From Candidatus Acetothermia bacterium (GTDB lineage Bacteria; Bipolaricaulota; Bipolaricaulia; UBA7950; UBA9294), in NCBI GenBank assembly GCA_003545155.1, contig DQCH01000008.1:1-11497 (forward strand): 11,497 nt of DNA, in the 5' to 3' direction. This document shows positions 1 through 6,590 of the stretch, one piece after another. The notes beneath the pieces are model-generated. The model had not been told where the DNA came from and searched no databases. It saw only the letters and a program-made list of their open reading frames with translations. Numbering within the stretch: the first letter of the stretch is position 1; each line of letters starts with the position of its first letter. The translations under genes and the position numbers were made by a program.

Positions 1-108
1 CACATAGGCAGACACGGGAAGGGCGATGAGGTAGCCGACGATGAAATCGAAAAAAGTGCCGTAGCTCTCAGGTTTTGCCAATCTCAAGTACTTCTGTATC
101 CTATTCAT
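1..108 (-). CDS. N-terminal fragment of a membrane protein, possibly UbiA-like prenyltransferase
   Basis: The frame reads from an ATG at 108 down to the window edge: 36 codons with no stop. The peptide begins MNRIQKYLRLAKPESY and continues into a hydrophobic stretch (FIVGYLIALPVSAYV), so it is the cytosolic lead-in and first membrane helix of an integral membrane protein. The arrangement 'YLRLxKPxxY' followed by a Gly-containing helix recalls the N-terminus of UbiA-family prenyltransferases, but the diagnostic Asp-rich motifs would lie outside the window, so this is only a suggestion. No clear Shine-Dalgarno precedes the ATG. It lies 18 nt after the small frame 127-213 and downstream of the sulfatase gene on the same strand, so it may share that transcript. 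Confidence 0.5.
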   Translation of the reverse strand, partial: MNRIQKYLRLAKPESYGTFFDFIVGYLIALPVSAYV

Positions 109-126
109 GGTGTAAGAGAGAGTTTA

Positions 127-213
127 CTAGGCATCCAGGAGCATCGGGGTGTCACTGACGATCAAGCTGACAATAAGAAAGGGTGCTATCTTCCAGGCGA
201 TGCATTGAATCAT
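127..213 (-). CDS. small hydrophobic ORF (28 aa) overlapping the sulfatase stop
   Basis: The stop codon of the sulfatase gene (TGA, 212-210) overlaps an ATG (213-211) in an ATGA arrangement, the classic geometry for coupled re-initiation. The frame runs 28 codons to TAG at 129-127 and encodes a peptide with one hydrophobic stretch (APFLIVSLIVS). It could be a small membrane peptide or the remnant of a longer gene, or a chance frame; at this length the sequence cannot decide. The overlap is its only positive support. No family is recognised. Confidence 0.25.
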   Translation of the reverse strand: MIQCIAWKIAPFLIVSLIVSDTPMLLDA

Positions 214-1778
214 TCGATGTAACCCAAGCTCCGGAGGCGTTGCATGAGTTGTTGGTCGCTCTCCAAATCAAGCTTCGCGCCGATGTTCAGGTTCTCCCGT
301 TTTAGATTGAGTTGGTTGACCATCCGTTTCAACTGCTGGTTCATGTTCTCAGCGGTCACTTTACTTTCAGAGAGGATGTTTAATAATTCGAGTGGGTCAG
401 ACTCAAGGTTGAACAGCTCCTTCGGCTCCTCGTCGATCTGAATCATTTTCAGGTTATCTTTAACAATCGCACGGCGCCGGGAAAGGCAACCAAATGGTTC
501 GATCAACTCCGGTTGATGTCGCCTCATCTTCCTGACGATGTCGAGTGGCGGGTAGACTTCAACGTAGGCGGTCCCCTCTTCGGGATCACGGTCACCAACT
601 GTTTCTTGCAGCGTGAGCGCGTCGATTTCAGCTCGAACCAGCCCCGGCACAGTATTGGGCAGACTTCCGGTAGCGTTCAGTATTGTGTGGAAGATACGGC
701 GGGTACTGACCAGGCTTTTCACTCGCTTGGCCATTATCTGCGCTGGCCAGTGCATGATTAGGGGCACGTGCACCAATTCCTGGTAGGCGACAAAGGAATG
801 GCCCACGTAGCTGTGTTCACCCAGGCCCTCGCCGTGGTCGCTTGAGATGATTGTCAGTGTGTTCTCCCGATTGTCGCGCTCGGCCAGTACGGCAAAGAGG
901 CGGCCCAGGTAGTCATCCTGGTAAGCGACCTCTGCATCATACGCATCGCTTAGCACGCGGTGTTCCAATTCGGCCAACGGCCTGTCCAGTGGCGCACTCC
1001 AGCGGCAAGTTTCACGGTTCCAGGTACGCATGATGGCGCGGGCTTCTTTACTGGTGTGCAAGTAGGGGGCCACCTTATCAAGGAACTCACATGGCGGCCG
1101 GAATGGCATGTGGGTCTCCATCAAGTTGACAAACAGGAATAACGGACGTTTTTCCCTTATCCTTTCCCTCTGTTTCAGGAAACGGCAGATATCGTCTACA
1201 GAGCGCTCATTCTGCCCCTTAAAATTCGCCAGTCTTGTCCAGAACGGCGTCAACCAGGCATTAAGTGATATGCGGAAAGCCATCTCTGATTGGCTGACAA
1301 AGTTCTGGATGGGGTAGGAAATGCGGCGTAAGAAGCGAGCAGAGACTTCGGCGATGGTTTTCAAAGGCCAGGGCAAATGGGTAGGGGGCCTCAACAGGCC
1401 GGGCATGGCGCCCCCATAGTTGTAAAAGGTGTCAAAACCCCGTGTAAGCCCGTTTTTAAGAACTCCTACCAGCGGATTATTGGAAAAACCGAATGTCTGA
1501 TATCCGACGGCGCTTAGCACCTCAGCCAGATGTGGCACGTCGGGACTGAGGCCTTGTCGGTATTGGGTCATCTGATGTGCCGTGGGGTAGAGTCCGGTGA
1601 ACATGGAGGCATGGCTGGGGATCGTCCACTGGGCTGGGGATATCGCCTGCTCAAAGAGAGCCGCTTTGCCAGAGAAGTTATCCAAGTTGGGTGTAATTGC
1701 GGTGCGGTGGCTGTAGCAACCCAGGCGATCAGCCCGTTGAGTGTCGAGGATAAGAAGAAGGATATCAGGACGTGTCAT
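210..1778 (-). CDS. sulfatase / alkaline-phosphatase-superfamily hydrolase with Thr at the nucleophile position
   Basis: This 522-residue protein has the sulfatase fold signatures. The N-terminal metal motif is LLLILDTQRADRLG (Asp12, Asp17). The nucleophile region is WTIPSHASMFTGLYP (51-65), a conserved MEtH at 220-223 follows, and the second metal motif is SDHGEGLGEH (313-322). The C-terminus RLRSLGYIE is a typical sulfatase tail. Family members hydrolyse sulfate or phosphate esters, or transfer phospho-alcohol groups on envelope lipids and glycans. The canonical C/S-x-P-x-R motif reads T52-I-P-S-H here, so formylglycine cannot form. Thr nucleophiles are known in the LtaS/EptA branch, so phospho-transfer or phosphodiesterase activity is at least as likely as sulfate hydrolysis. 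There is no signal peptide or N-terminal helix. Residues about 120-200 form an insertion before the LFLFVNLMETH strand. The start ATG sits just behind a good promoter and is divergent from the acyltransferase gene. Substrate unknown. Confidence 0.88.
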   Translation of the reverse strand: MTRPDILLLILDTQRADRLGCYSHRTAITPNLDNFSGKAALFEQAISPAQWTIPSHASMFTGLYPTAHQMTQYRQGLSPDVPHLAEVLSAVGYQTFGFSNNPLVGVLKNGLTRGFDTFYNYGGAMPGLLRPPTHLPWPLKTIAEVSARFLRRISYPIQNFVSQSEMAFRISLNAWLTPFWTRLANFKGQNERSVDDICRFLKQRERIREKRPLFLFVNLMETHMPFRPPCEFLDKVAPYLHTSKEARAIMRTWNRETCRWSAPLDRPLAELEHRVLSDAYDAEVAYQDDYLGRLFAVLAERDNRENTLTIISSDHGEGLGEHSYVGHSFVAYQELVHVPLIMHWPAQIMAKRVKSLVSTRRIFHTILNATGSLPNTVPGLVRAEIDALTLQETVGDRDPEEGTAYVEVYPPLDIVRKMRRHQPELIEPFGCLSRRRAIVKDNLKMIQIDEEPKELFNLESDPLELLNILSESKVTAENMNQQLKRMVNQLNLKRENLNIGAKLDLESDQQLMQRLRSLGYIE

Positions 1779-1787
1779 AGCCCCGTA

Positions 1788-1816
1788 ATTCTAGTTACCC
1801 TCGGCAAGGTTAGCAA
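1788..1816 (-). promoter_or_regulatory. promoter of the sulfatase gene, probably leaderless
   Basis: Read on the minus strand, TTGCTA (1816-1811) and TAGAAT (1793-1788) are separated by exactly 17 bp. The ATG starts at 1778, nine bases past the -10 box, so the expected transcription start lies about 2-3 bases before the start codon. No Shine-Dalgarno fits in that space. Inference: the mRNA is leaderless or nearly so. Confidence 0.5.
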
Positions 1817-1836
1817 GCAGCTATACGAAGGTTCGG

Positions 1837-3303
1837 ATGAAGGATTTACAACCCGCTCCTTGTAGCGGCTTTTCTGCGTCTCAGGCTTGCCGCACCAATT
1901 TTCTTTTTATCACAGCACAGCGGGCATCCTGGACCAGCATCGCTTACAATTTTAAATTGCGGGTTCTTATAGTAAAGGGGGTTACCTTAACGGCTCTAGA
2001 AAAATCGTGGGATCGACTTACGTCACCGGTTTCTCTGCGTATCCCTGCTTCAAGATATGACCAGTATATGCACCTCGGCCGCAACGGAGCCGACCAGCAG
2101 GCTCGATGTGTCATCTCGTTCGCAGGACGGATCAACGCAGATCAGATGGCTCATGCGGTTCGGCTGACCGTTGACGTAGAACCGGTCCTTGGTTGCCGAT
2201 TTGTAGTGCGCCCCTGGCGCCCGTATTGGGAAAGGCGCGACGATCTGGACCAGATCGAACTTCTCTCTGTAGTGAAAGGGGCACACTTAAAGGATGAACT
2301 GTGGCAGTTCGTCACCACACCGTTGGATCCCTTCGTGGACCCTCAAGTGCAGGCCAGTATCTTTCGCTCTGACCGGGATACCCTGTGCATCAAGCTGAAC
2401 CATGTAGCGGCAGATGGCGAGGGAGTCAAGCAGTACGCGTACCTTCTGGCTGCCACCTACCGGAAACTTACCACCGATCCTTCCTACAGACCGGAGCCAA
2501 ATCTGCGGGGGAGTCGGTGCCAGATCCAAATTATTAAGCATCTAGGGCTCATGAGGAAAGCCAGGGCATTTCGGCGTTCCATCAGCCCGTGGCCGGTTTG
2601 GGGCTTTCCCGCGGTTAGGGGTAACCTCTCTGAACGTGCCTTTGTGGTTCGTCGCGTCAGGCCCATGCGGTTTGGTGTTATCAAGGAGTACGGCTACCAG
2701 CATCAGGCTTCAGTGAACGACGTTGTACTGACCGCGTTCTATCGCGCCCTTTTCGAGATCGTCGATCCGCCAGCGGGTATACCGTTGCCAGTGCAGGTGC
2801 CCATCGATCTGCGGCGTTATCTCACCCAAGGTGAAGCGTCACCGATATGCAACTGCTTGGGCGCCCTCTACCCATCGATCACGCGGGAGTCCGGTGAGAG
2901 CTTCGACGACACCCTGACCAGGATACAGGAGGTAATGAGGGCCATTAAGGCCGATAACCCTGGGCTAGGCGAGCCGCTTTACCTGGGGCTATTGTTCAAA
3001 CTGGGTTTCGGACGGGCGAAATACATATCGGACAAAATCATGGAAAGGTTGATCAAGTCTGGAAAATCGCACCCATTTTTCTCGAATCTTGGGATTATTA
3101 ACGAGCGGCAATTGGACTTCGGTGATGTCGAGGCGACAGATGCCTTTGTGCTCAGCCTAGTTGACTACCCACCTCATTTTATGCTAGCGGTCAGCACCTA
3201 CCGCGGTACGATGACTTTTACCGTCGGCTTCTGTAATGCGATGGTTCAGAGGCCCGTTATAGAATGTTTTTTTAATCTGTTTGAAAGTGAACTGCCAGGC
3301 TGA
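1837..3303 (+). CDS. condensation-domain-like acyltransferase (alcohol acyltransferase / WS-DGAT / PapA5 type)
   Basis: The 488-residue frame carries the condensation-superfamily active-site motif as NHVAADG (His189, Asp193, Gly194; the first His of HHxxxDG is Asn). It also has a SVNDVVLTA helix (292-300), typical of these acyltransferases, and a VPIDLRRYL strand (321-329) corresponding to the floor-loop region. Such enzymes move acyl groups from CoA or carrier proteins to alcohols or amines. It stands alone, with no adenylation or carrier domains, so a lipid or glycolipid acyltransferase is more likely than an NRPS module. The start is uncertain. ATG 1837 has a GAAGG element five bases upstream, but the first ~60 residues do not look domain-like. 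The fold appears to begin near residue 64-70, and the only other in-frame candidates are TTG 1957, CTG 2035 and ATG 2068; the last would cut into the fold. It is divergent from the sulfatase, and its substrate is unknown. Confidence 0.8.
   Translation: MKDLQPAPCSGFSASQACRTNFLFITAQRASWTSIAYNFKLRVLIVKGVTLTALEKSWDRLTSPVSLRIPASRYDQYMHLGRNGADQQARCVISFAGRINADQMAHAVRLTVDVEPVLGCRFVVRPWRPYWERRDDLDQIELLSVVKGAHLKDELWQFVTTPLDPFVDPQVQASIFRSDRDTLCIKLNHVAADGEGVKQYAYLLAATYRKLTTDPSYRPEPNLRGSRCQIQIIKHLGLMRKARAFRRSISPWPVWGFPAVRGNLSERAFVVRRVRPMRFGVIKEYGYQHQASVNDVVLTAFYRALFEIVDPPAGIPLPVQVPIDLRRYLTQGEASPICNCLGALYPSITRESGESFDDTLTRIQEVMRAIKADNPGLGEPLYLGLLFKLGFGRAKYISDKIMERLIKSGKSHPFFSNLGIINERQLDFGDVEATDAFVLSLVDYPPHFMLAVSTYRGTMTFTVGFCNAMVQRPVIECFFNLFESELPG
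1944..1973 (+). promoter_or_regulatory. candidate internal promoter for the acyltransferase
   Basis: TTACAA (1944-1949) and TATAGT (1968-1973) are separated by 18 bp. The predicted transcript would begin near 1980, close to where the recognisable protein fold begins. The in-frame codon at that point is GTT (1981), not a legal start. The signal is moderate and could be fortuitous. Confidence 0.25.
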
Positions 3304-3733
3304 GGTAACGGCTTCCCATTTCAAGCGATCGGAGGCTGACTGGCAGGGAATTCTTCTTTTTCTCGCTTCGGTCATCCATCATGCCAAAATGTGGACCTCA
3401 TTGACTACATGATTTCATTTCTAGACCAATCCTTTGGTGGCCAAAGCCTTCTTTCCGCAACAATTGTTACGCATCTGTTGACGCCAGTAAGAAAAGGAGG
3501 CTTACTTCCCCTTAAGCGTATTTGGGAATGGCTTCAACCTTGACTGTCCGGTCCCCACCTACGTGGACGAGCGGAATTTTAAGGAAGCGTTTCTCCCGAG
3601 AGCTTTCGCCATACAGTCTTTGCACTACTAAGAACAAGCGTTCATCTAACCGGAGCGAACTGGCGCACTCGGGTAAGGAGGGCGATGGAGAACTGAACCG
3701 CCGATTGAGGGGATTTGGATACCTTAGTTAGGT
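3304..3733 (+). pseudogene. decayed coding DNA with a sulfatase-like C-terminal tail
   Basis: There is no intact gene between the acyltransferase and the UPF0104 gene, but all three forward frames hold protein-like stretches. Frame 3344-3388 gives ILLFLASVIHHAK, frame 3391-3540 gives VDLIDYMISFLDQSF and more, and frame 3491-3628 gives CPVPTYVDERNFKEAFLPRA and more. Frame 3516-3731 ends GELNRRLRGFGYLS before TAG. That ending matches the usual sulfatase tail (L-x-x-R-L-R-x-x-G-Y) and parallels the intact neighbour's RLRSLGYIE. Inference: a gene, possibly a second sulfatase, broken by several frameshifts and stops. A TTCCC/GGGAA pair (3313-3317, 3346-3350) followed by a T-rich run could be a weak terminator for the acyltransferase gene. 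Confidence 0.35.
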
Positions 3734-3763
3734 TTGATCTGCCTGGCGCGCTTGTGGTAGTAT
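3734..3763 (+). promoter_or_regulatory. promoter of the UPF0104 gene, probably leaderless
   Basis: TTGATC (3734-3739) and TAGTAT (3758-3763) are separated by 18 bp. The GTG start codon begins at 3770, six bases past the -10 box, where transcription itself would begin. The bases just before it are CCCCCC, so there is no Shine-Dalgarno. A leaderless mRNA is inferred. Confidence 0.5.
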
Positions 3764-3769
3764 CCCCCC

Positions 3770-4807
3770 GTGAATAAGTCACTTAAGAAGTGGTTTAGTT
3801 ATATCCTCTCCGTGGTTGTCGGGTTCGGCCTCCTCGGCGGTGTGCTCTACTACGTTGGTTGGCGCAGTATCTTTGCTCAGATTCGCGCCCTCGAAGTGGT
3901 GGGGATCGTCGCGGTCGCTGGCGATGTTCTCCTGGCGGTGAGTGCTTGGATTCTCAGTTGGTTGGTGATTCTACGTGTCTATGGGATCGAGCTTTCCTTG
4001 CGCAGCATCATCGGAGTACGGCTGAGTGGATACGCGGTGAGCTACTTGACCCCTTCGCTCTACCTCGGCGGGGAGCCGATTCGGGCGCTGATGGTCGTTG
4101 ACCGTACCTCTGCTCCGACGACCCGCATCTTTGCTACCATTATAGTCGAACGGTTCCTTGGCGGTCTGAGCATGGTGATGTTCATCAGCATTGGAGCCTT
4201 CTACGCTTTGGCCTCACCGCAGATTGCGCCGGACCAGAAGAATCTTGTCATAACCGGAGTTGGCTTCATCTTCTTCTGGATCATAGTTGGGTTGATCAAC
4301 TTTGCTGGGAACTTTAAGTGGATTAGCCGCCTGATTCGGCTGTTGCGGTATCCATTGTCGCGTTGGCGGAAGGCTTTTGAGCAGGCGGCTGATAAGGTCG
4401 CCGAGACGGAAGATGAGATCTACTATGCTTTTACGCGCCACTGGAAGGGCACGTTGCTTGCCTTCTTCTTTCAGAGCCTTGCCACTTTCTTTATCTATAT
4501 GCGTCCACAAGTCTTCTTCCACTTTTCCGCTCATACGACGTTCAACTTCGCGCAACTGTCTCTCCTGTTCACACTGAGCATCATACTGTCCTTCTTTCTT
4601 TGGATCACTCCAGGAGGACTAGGGACGAGTGAGGCAGCCCTGATCGGGATCTTCAGGCTGGTCGATGTGGGGAAGGAGGGAGCGGTTGCTTTCTCACTGA
4701 TGTTCAAATTCGTCGAACTTCTCGTTGTGGTAGTTGGCTTGTTCTACCTATTTAACAAAGGAATCAGTCAGCTGGTCCACCACCGCAAGAATCACAGCCA
4801 CACCTGA
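3770..4807 (+). CDS. UPF0104 / lysylphosphatidylglycerol-synthase TM-region (flippase-like) membrane protein
   Basis: This 345-residue, very hydrophobic protein has about eight predicted membrane helices. It carries the two hallmarks of the LPG_synthase_TM (UPF0104, AglD/MprF membrane half) family: TPSLYLGGEPIRA at 94-106, followed by IIVERFLGG at 124-132, and PGGLGTSEAAL at 281-291. There is no C-terminal soluble aminoacyltransferase domain, so this is the stand-alone transporter-like form, generally thought to move or modify lipid-linked substrates in the cytoplasmic membrane; its substrate cannot be read from sequence. The length is typical for stand-alone members (300-350). The C-terminus is basic and His-rich (HHRKNHSHT), cytosolic by the positive-inside rule. 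The start is GTG, and the promoter placement argues for exactly this start. Neighbouring acyltransferase and sulfatase-type genes suggest an envelope-lipid context. Confidence 0.87.
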   Translation: MNKSLKKWFSYILSVVVGFGLLGGVLYYVGWRSIFAQIRALEVVGIVAVAGDVLLAVSAWILSWLVILRVYGIELSLRSIIGVRLSGYAVSYLTPSLYLGGEPIRALMVVDRTSAPTTRIFATIIVERFLGGLSMVMFISIGAFYALASPQIAPDQKNLVITGVGFIFFWIIVGLINFAGNFKWISRLIRLLRYPLSRWRKAFEQAADKVAETEDEIYYAFTRHWKGTLLAFFFQSLATFFIYMRPQVFFHFSAHTTFNFAQLSLLFTLSIILSFFLWITPGGLGTSEAALIGIFRLVDVGKEGAVAFSLMFKFVELLVVVVGLFYLFNKGISQLVHHRKNHSHT

Positions 4808-5088
4808 TCGATCCAAGGGGTGTACCTTTGATTTCTATTTAGGAGTGACTCTGGACAGCCTTCAACAAAGGCGCTACCTTATGGGAGTGGTTAGCAGCGC
4901 GTTCGAGGTTGTTTTCGGTCTAGGACTAAGCTCGGTGGTAGAGGCGTTATCCGCTGCCTCTTCTATGTGGACATGATGGCTGTGGCCAGTTGATCTTGGA
5001 AGGCCTCTTCTTGTCATTTCTGCTTAGCAGTTGCTGGTCTAACTTCACGCCGCCGGGGAGTGAAACTCTTGCTGGTTGATGCATTGCG
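4808..5088. other. convergent intergenic region with possible coding relics
   Basis: This gap separates the convergent UPF0104 and ftsX genes. Two short plus-strand stretches look protein-like. From ATG 4881 there is a 31-codon hydrophobic frame (begins MGVVSSAFEVVFGLGL) ending at TGA 4974. From GTG 5060, VKLLLVDALRYE reads to TAG 5096-5098, inside the ftsX end. The latter resembles the first strand and metal site of sulfatase/alkaline-phosphatase-superfamily proteins. Neither is an intact gene. A 6-bp AGAGGC/GCCTCT inverted repeat around 4937-4962 is weak as a terminator. I see no convincing terminator for either flanking gene. Confidence 0.3.
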
Positions 5089-5934
5089 TTACGAGTAGGT
5101 CTGAAACTCGCGTGAACCGGTGAGGCTTGCCCCCAGCACCCCAATAAGGCCTCCCATGACTAGGCCGAGAAGAAGGCTCAATAGGCTGACTGTCAGTACT
5201 CTCCCTGGCTCGACTAGGCCGGAGGCGGTGCGAAGGACAGCTTCTGGATGTGATACTGCAAAGAAGTGGAAGAGATAGGCAGCCACGATTAACAAGAGGC
5301 TTGCCACCAAGCCGCAGAGGATCCCAAGGGCGATGATTGGGGTTTGGATCATTTGCTCTGCCGTTCCAGAGAGATGCATCAGTTGGATCTCCTCTGAGAA
5401 GGAGCGCAATAGTTCCCTAAACCCGTATCGCGCGGCTAGCATGCTTGCCACAGCACTCACCGCCAGCCCGATTAAGAGCCCGATTCGCACTGGTGTGGAG
5501 AGAGAAAGTGTGCTTTGTGGGTTCGAGGCAGAAACGACCCGCACGATCCCCTCGATCGATCCAAGCGTCTCTAGGAGAGGAGCAACCGCGGAGGGGCTGG
5601 TTGTCCGGATCAGGAAAATTCCGCCGGCCTGATCTTCCCGCAATTCCTGAGTGAACAGGTAGTTGATCCGCTGGACGTCTTTCCATTCCCGGATCTTTGA
5701 GTAGAGTTCCTCCACTTCCCCTGGCGAGAGGCGAGGAGAGAGGTATGCCATGATCTCTTGCGGAGCCAGGACTGGTCCGTTCTCTTCCTCAACTGGTGTT
5801 CCAAGAAGGAAGAAGCTGGAGAAAAGGGCGAGAAAGGAGAAGATGAGAAGTACCACTGCGATGAGGAGCATCCCACTCTTGGTTCTCACCGCACCGAGGA
5901 GTTCACCGAGGAGGAACAGAAACGTGCTTATCAT
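5089..5934 (-). CDS. ftsX: cell-division ABC transporter permease FtsX
   Basis: This 281-residue protein has FtsX topology. A short cytosolic N-terminus leads to helix 1 (~21-44) and a ~100-residue extracytoplasmic domain (~45-147) with an FtsX-ECD-like pattern (EVEELYSKIREWKDVQRI). Helices 2-4 follow at ~149-168, ~199-225 and ~247-270. The cytosolic coupling segment after helix 2, EEIQLMHLSGTAEQMIQTP, matches the conserved FtsX segment that contacts FtsE. FtsX transmits FtsE's ATPase cycle to periplasmic or wall hydrolases at the division site. The length is close to Gram-positive FtsX (~300) and shorter than E. coli (352). The start at 5934 was chosen because its ATG overlaps the ftsE stop as ATGA; the frame extends 41 codons upstream, but that part is antisense-frame noise within ftsE. 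It is the last gene of prmC-ftsE-ftsX. Confidence 0.9.
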   Translation of the reverse strand: MISTFLFLLGELLGAVRTKSGMLLIAVVLLIFSFLALFSSFFLLGTPVEEENGPVLAPQEIMAYLSPRLSPGEVEELYSKIREWKDVQRINYLFTQELREDQAGGIFLIRTTSPSAVAPLLETLGSIEGIVRVVSASNPQSTLSLSTPVRIGLLIGLAVSAVASMLAARYGFRELLRSFSEEIQLMHLSGTAEQMIQTPIIALGILCGLVASLLLIVAAYLFHFFAVSHPEAVLRTASGLVEPGRVLTVSLLSLLLGLVMGGLIGVLGASLTGSREFQTYS

Positions 5935-6590
5935 TCTTTCACTCTCCCATCGGCTAGGAGAACAACCCGGTGGCCTTCTACTGTGGTGGGAAGCGGGCCG
6001 CGGGTTGCAGTAAGGACAGTGAGGCCACTTAAGTGGATCTGCGCAAGCAAAGAGCAAACCTCGGTCCTGCCCTCCAGATCAAGGTTGGAAAAGGGCTCGT
6101 CGAGCAATAGTAGTCGAGGTTCATCGCAGATGGAAAGCGCAAGCCCGAGCCGAACTCGCTGGAGTGGTTCGAGCTCGGTTGCTGGGGTGGCCAGTTTGGC
6201 GGTCAACCTCACCCGCTCCAAAGCGGCGAGCGCCTTCTCCTCGGCCTGCTCCTGGAAGTTTCCTAGACAGCGCAATTTAAACATAACATTTTTAAGGACT
6301 GTCTTTGGCAACGGGGCAAACCCTTGTGGGAGAAAGCCGATCCGCCGCCGCAGCTCGAATGCCTTCTTCCGACTGAGGCGGGCAATATTCCGGCCGTGCA
6401 CGAGGATCTGCCCTCTCTGTGGAGGGATCTGCGCGGCCAAGAGCCCGAGGAGTACTGATTTTCCCGCTGCTGCCGGCCCGAGGAGAAAGATCATTTCTCC
6501 CCGGTCAACACGCAAGTGTATGTCCTCCAACACCTTAATGCCGTCGGCTGTGGAAAAATGAAGTTCGGAGACTTGGATTATCACGGACAT
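5931..6590 (-). CDS. ftsE: FtsE-like cell-division ABC ATPase with degenerate signature and H-loop
   Basis: This 219-residue ABC ATPase sits directly upstream of ftsX (ATGA overlap), which fixes its identity as FtsE. Visible motifs: Walker A GPAAAGKS (38-45), Q-loop FLPQ (Gln89), Walker B LLLLDEP (160-166) and D-loop SNLD (168-171). Two hallmarks are missing. The LSGGQ signature, expected before QRV, reads ELEPLQRV (139-146), about two residues short and without the Gly pair. The H-loop, normally ATH, reads ATR (Arg197). The signature binds the ATP of the opposing subunit and the His polarises catalytic water, so normal hydrolysis is doubtful. Family knowledge says FtsE drives FtsX conformational change to activate wall hydrolases. 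Here it may hydrolyse slowly, only bind nucleotide, or use a compensating arrangement. It overlaps the prmC end by 10 nt, so translation is probably coupled. Confidence 0.88.
   Translation of the reverse strand: MSVIIQVSELHFSTADGIKVLEDIHLRVDRGEMIFLLGPAAAGKSVLLGLLAAQIPPQRGQILVHGRNIARLSRKKAFELRRRIGFLPQGFAPLPKTVLKNVMFKLRCLGNFQEQAEEKALAALERVRLTAKLATPATELEPLQRVRLGLALSICDEPRLLLLDEPFSNLDLEGRTEVCSLLAQIHLSGLTVLTATRGPLPTTVEGHRVVLLADGRVKE

Noticed and set aside
4214..4555. 113-codon minus-strand frame
   Set aside because: Lies wholly antisense to the UPF0104 gene, with no recognisable motif or ribosome site.
5758..6561. 267-codon open frame on the plus strand
   Set aside because: It is antisense to ftsX and ftsE, with composition rich in Ser/Arg/Pro and no domain pattern; ftsE and ftsX on the other strand carry clear motifs.
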